Source: an uncultured Woeseiaceae bacterium (GTDB taxonomy: Bacteria; Pseudomonadota; Gammaproteobacteria; Woeseiales; Woeseiaceae). From it: a DNA stretch of 11,476 nucleotides. The stretch lies in contig CAMYMP010000415.1 in assembly GCA_947259435.1 (NCBI GenBank), forward strand, positions 1-11,476, read 5' to 3'. A program made the position numbers and the translations under genes. Below the pieces are notes generated by a model that was not told the DNA's origin, did no database searches, and saw only the letters and a list, made by a program, of their open reading frames with translations. Position 1 is the first letter of the stretch; each line of letters starts with the position of its first letter. Below are positions 8,984-11,476 of the stretch, one piece after another.

Positions 8984-9012
8984 ATTTTAGAGAGGATGCG
9001 TGAGCGAGCCAA
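8984..9012 (-). promoter_or_regulatory. sigma70-like promoter for the moxR-bat operon
   Basis: On the minus strand TTGGCT (9007-9012) and TAAAAT (8984-8989) are separated by 17 bases, the optimal spacing. The -10 matches five of six consensus positions and the -35 four of six. The expected transcript start would be near 8977, giving a leader of about 24 bases that contains the GGAG before moxR. This is a pattern match, not a mapped start. Confidence 0.6.
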
Positions 9013-9058
9013 CCGGTCGCCATGTTTTTTGCTTATCTGAGCCGCACTTCGGTAATAA

Positions 9059-9640
9059 TGCTCTATCTTCGGACAGCGCCGCGCCAGAACAGGCTTTCTG
9101 CTGACCATTGCCACGGCACTCGCGAGCTGCAAACCCGCAAGCGACACGGCAGGCCCGGTCACTCAGGCCGAACCGCAGCCGGCACTGATGTGTGGTGACC
9201 GTGGTCGATTGCAGGCCCGGCTCCACGGCGCGATTTCGGCACAGCTGCTCTGGAACCGCGACGAACTCGAGTGCGGCGGCATGCCGAGACCCGAGGGCCG
9301 GGGCGCACGACTGCGCTTTGCCGGACAGCTCGACGCCGAGGATCGCCGTATCGCTTTGATTATCGCGATTCCAGAGCTGCAGCGCGCCGTCACCGGCACT
9401 GAGTATGCGAGCAACGTCACCCTGATCGAAGAAGGCAGCGGACGCTTTTTCAGCACCTCGGGTCTCGACAACTGTCTGACTGACATCACGGCGCTGGGCG
9501 CCGTCGACGAGACGGGCGACCAATTCTCGATCGACGGTATCTTGTATTGCGTCTCGCCGCTTGCAGAAGTGAATGGCGAGTCCAGCGTGTCGATAAGCGA
9601 CCTTCGGTTTTCAGGCCTGCTCGACTGGAGCGCATCTTGA
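9059..9640 (+). CDS. unknown lipoprotein, start unresolved
   Basis: The frame is open from just after a TAA at 9056-9058 to the TGA at 9638-9640. It encodes a clear lipoprotein signal, TGFLLTIATALASCKPAS, with lipobox LASC and the lipidated cysteine at 9128-9130; lysine at +2 suggests outer-membrane sorting. The first ATG in this frame is at 9188, after the lipobox, leaving a 150-residue product without export signal. No ATG, GTG or TTG lies between the TAA and the lipobox. The ATG at 9058-9060 is in a different frame; removing one base near 9084 would join it to the signal peptide (MLYLRTAP... then RTGFLLTIA). The mature part has further cysteines (CGD, LECGG, DNCL, LYCVS) that could pair as disulfides. 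I do not recognise the family. It overlaps the next gene by four bases (TTGA). Confidence 0.6.
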   Translation, partial: CSIFGQRRARTGFLLTIATALASCKPASDTAGPVTQAEPQPALMCGDRGRLQARLHGAISAQLLWNRDELECGGMPRPEGRGARLRFAGQLDAEDRRIALIIAIPELQRAVTGTEYASNVTLIEEGSGRFFSTSGLDNCLTDITALGAVDETGDQFSIDGILYCVSPLAEVNGESSVSISDLRFSGLLDWSAS

Positions 9641-10107
9641 GGCGTTGGCTCCTTGCTGCCGCCCTTACCCTGACGATGAATCCGGCAGCCGCTAACGAGG
9701 ACCTCGACGCGGCGTTCGACACAGACGTCCTGATCATCGAGGCGAGCAGATTTGCCTGTCATCGCTTCGATATTTACCTCGCGCTGGACAACACGCAGCG
9801 AGCCCGCGGCCTGATGCACGTTCGCAGCATGCCGCAGACCACCGGCATGCTGTTTGTCTACGAAAGCGCCCGCATTCGCTCGATGTGGATGAAGAACACC
9901 TATATACCGCTCGACATCGTGTTCGCACATGCCGACGGTACCGTAGCGTCAGTCGCTAGCGACACCGAGCCACTATCGCTGCGTTCCATCTCCTCAGGCG
10001 AACCCGTCACGTTCGTCCTGGAACTCAACGCCGGCACCGCGGCCCGCTTGTCTATCGATGGCGACAGCCGGCTATTCTGGGAGCCCGCCCATGGCGTTAA
10101 CGAGTAA
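9637..10107 (+). CDS. secreted DUF192 protein
   Basis: 156 residues from TTG at 9637, chosen because it overlaps the preceding stop as TTGA, has GGAG six bases upstream (ctggagcgcatc), and begins directly with a signal peptide: RRWLLAAALTLTMNPAAA, with likely cleavage before NEDLD. An ATG in the same frame further upstream (9547) would add a long basic tail inside the lipoprotein gene and hide the signal peptide. DUF192 hallmarks follow in order: RARGLMHVRSMP (55-66), GMLFVY (70-75), MWMKNTYIPLDIVF (83-96) and the DGTV turn (100-103). The later VLELNAGTA resembles the family's conserved end. DUF192 proteins are small single-domain envelope or cytoplasmic proteins of unknown function. Its next neighbour overlaps it by 17 bases, suggesting one transcript. 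Confidence 0.9.
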   Translation: MRRWLLAAALTLTMNPAAANEDLDAAFDTDVLIIEASRFACHRFDIYLALDNTQRARGLMHVRSMPQTTGMLFVYESARIRSMWMKNTYIPLDIVFAHADGTVASVASDTEPLSLRSISSGEPVTFVLELNAGTAARLSIDGDSRLFWEPAHGVNE

Positions 10108-10702
10108 TCAGCGCAACTGGTCCGTATTCTTTAGCGCAATTGCGGTAACTGTCATTGCCGCCGCCATTTACCTTGGCAGCGCCGGTGTCAATGACGACAC
10201 TATCCGCGCCTCGCTGCGACTGAGCGCCCACGCGGCTTTTGTGCTGTTGCTGCTCGTGTTTGTCGCACGCCCGCTGCGACAATTAGTAAATTCACCACTG
10301 ACACTTGCGTTGCTGAGGAACCGCCGGCTTATCGGCATCGCGTTCGCCGGCATTCACACGGCACACCTCGGCCTGATCTTCTATCGCCACAAAATGGTGG
10401 CCGATTTCGAGCTGAACATCAGTGAGAACCTGCTCGGCGGCGCAACCTACGTCGTCATCTATCTGATGTTTATCACGTCATTCGATGCCGCCGCGAGGGC
10501 GCTGGGTCCGAAGAACTGGCACCTGCTTCACAAAGTCGGGCTGTACTGGATTTTCCTGGCGTTTTTACCGACGCTGTTGCCCGATTCGCTCGACCAGGTT
10601 CTCGCGGTCAACGGTTTCCTGCTCCTGCTGACGGGTGTGGCCGTCACTATCCGCCTGACGGCGTTCTTCGCGAAGCGAAAGCCTAGAGCACAGCGGCAAT
10701 AG
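10091..10702 (+). CDS. ferric-reductase-like transmembrane (heme) protein
   Basis: 203 residues from ATG 10091, preceded by GGGAG at seven bases; a longer in-frame start at 10058 lacks this site. There are about six membrane segments: FFSAIAVTVIAAAIYLG, HAAFVLLLLVFVA, LIGIAFAGIHTAHLGLIFY, a segment around VVIYLMFITS, VGLYWIFLAFLP and VNGFLLLLTGVAVTI. Histidines sit where heme-binding ferric-reductase domains have them: H47 in the second segment, H89/H92 in GIHTAHLG, and H144/H147 in WHLLHKVGLYW. The pattern is that of the ferric reductase-like transmembrane domain, a diheme b-type cytochrome fold as in MsrQ/YedZ and NOX. No FAD/NADPH-binding part and no msrP are present, so electron donor and acceptor are unknown. 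It ends in a basic tail (KRKPRAQRQ) and overlaps the 3' end of the convergent aminotransferase gene by 20 bases. Confidence 0.75.
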   Translation: MALTSNQRNWSVFFSAIAVTVIAAAIYLGSAGVNDDTIRASLRLSAHAAFVLLLLVFVARPLRQLVNSPLTLALLRNRRLIGIAFAGIHTAHLGLIFYRHKMVADFELNISENLLGGATYVVIYLMFITSFDAAARALGPKNWHLLHKVGLYWIFLAFLPTLLPDSLDQVLAVNGFLLLLTGVAVTIRLTAFFAKRKPRAQRQ

Positions 10703-11476
10703 AGTCGGCCAGGTACTCGACATTGTCGGGGGTAATGCCGGCCACGTTGATGCGGCTTGAATTCACCATGTAAACGCCAAAGTCTTTCTTCAGCTGCTCG
10801 ACCTGGTCTGACGTGATGCCAAGGAAGCAAAACATGCCGTTTGCCCGGACCAGGTGCGAGAAATCGTGCCCGGGCGCCTTTACTACGAGCGCTCCGTTGA
10901 GCAACTCACGCATGCTATTCAGGCGATCCCGCATGTCGTCGAGTTCCGCGCACCACTCCGCCCGCAGCGACTCGTCATGCAGAATCGTGCTGACGACAGC
11001 TGCGCCATGGTCTGGCGGCATCGAGTAGATCGTGCGCACGTAGTTGTTGGCCTGGCTGGCCACCGTGCCTGCCGTTGCCGCATCGGCCGAAAGAAATGAC
11101 ACCGTGCCGACGCGGTCACGATACAGACCAAAGTTCTTCGAACACGAACTCGAGACAATCATCTCGGGCACGCGCGCAGCCATGTGGCGGATGGCGAATG
11201 CATCGTCATCGAGATTCTCCGCAAAACCCTGGTATGCCATGTCGATGAATGGCATGAGTTTGCGTTCGACAAGGATGTCGGAAATCGCACGCCAATCGTC
11301 CTCCGACGGATCGAGGCCCGACGGGTTGTGGCAGCAGGCATGGAACAGCACGACATCGCCCTTCGGAGCTGCGCGCAGCGTTTCCAGCATGGCATCGGTC
11401 TGAATAACGTGTTTCCGGGTGTCGTAGTACGGGTAGGGTTTGAGTGTCAGTCCGGCATCGCCAAGCAATGGGACGT
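10683..11476 (-). CDS. tyrB: aromatic/aspartate aminotransferase, class I, C-terminal part
   Basis: The frame is open from the window edge to TAG at 10683 and carries about 264 residues, roughly the last two thirds of a 400-residue PLP enzyme. Landmarks in order: CCHNPSGLDPS (cofactor-binding Asn), FIDMAYQGF (Asp that pairs with the pyridine nitrogen, and Tyr), SSSCSKNFGLYRDRVG (Schiff-base lysine and the phosphate-binding arginine) and VNSSRINVAGI near the end (substrate-carboxylate arginine). The segment HACCHNPSG and the SKNFGLYRDRVG signature match the AspC/TyrB group. It transfers amino groups between aspartate, tyrosine or phenylalanine and 2-oxoglutarate in the cytoplasm. tyrB versus aspC is not decided by what is visible. 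The start lies outside the window. No lesions seen. Confidence 0.9.
   Translation of the reverse strand, partial: VPLLGDAGLTLKPYPYYDTRKHVIQTDAMLETLRAAPKGDVVLFHACCHNPSGLDPSEDDWRAISDILVERKLMPFIDMAYQGFAENLDDDAFAIRHMAARVPEMIVSSSCSKNFGLYRDRVGTVSFLSADAATAGTVASQANNYVRTIYSMPPDHGAAVVSTILHDESLRAEWCAELDDMRDRLNSMRELLNGALVVKAPGHDFSHLVRANGMFCFLGITSDQVEQLKKDFGVYMVNSSRINVAGITPDNVEYLADSIAAVL

Overview
The window is about 11.5 kb of GC-rich, densely packed bacterial DNA. It is most likely gammaproteobacterial and chromosomal: it carries a YigB-type HAD phosphatase, a GloA-type glyoxalase with all four metal ligands, a TyrB/AspC-type aminotransferase, and a Bat operon in the order usual for gammaproteobacteria. 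Genes overlap by 1-20 bases. I see no tRNA, rRNA, transposase, integrase or CRISPR array, so the genus is not fixed and nothing marks the region as a mobile island.

Layout. (1) Left edge, minus strand: a damaged alpha/beta-hydrolase-like gene that runs off the window, coupled by an ATGA overlap to an intact yigB-like HAD phosphatase (692-1387). (2) A short divergent gap, then gloA on the plus strand (1426-1845). (3) A convergent gap holding a 16-bp inverted repeat (1872-1887 / 1940-1955) that reaches into the last codons of batD. (4) From about 8953 down to 1932, minus strand: moxR, DUF58, DUF4381, batA, a fused batB-batC (VWA plus TPR), and batD. In this family MoxR-type AAA+ ATPases act with VWA proteins; BatA and BatB are membrane-anchored VWA proteins, and BatD is a large secreted, membrane-anchored partner. 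The system is tied to envelope integrity, aerotolerance or stress, but its biochemical role is not settled. A good sigma70-like promoter lies just upstream of moxR. (5) Plus strand, 9059-10702: an unknown lipoprotein, a secreted DUF192 protein and a ferric-reductase-like membrane protein, overlapping like an operon. (6) Right edge, minus strand: the C-terminal two thirds of a class I aromatic/aspartate aminotransferase.

The most notable signal is damage. Two Bat genes are knocked out of frame by short tandem duplications: 13 bp exact in batB-batC and 19 bp with 17/19 matches in DUF58. In both cases removing one copy restores the family consensus exactly. batB-batC has a further one-base-type frameshift near its N-terminus. 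The hydrolase gene has an in-frame amber codon and an isoleucine where the nucleophile serine should be. The lipoprotein frame has no usable start codon, although a plausible ATG sits in another frame. The neighbouring genes moxR, DUF4381, batA, gloA, yigB and DUF192 look intact. Either the Bat locus is decaying or switchable, or the assembly carries errors; the sequence alone cannot decide between these.
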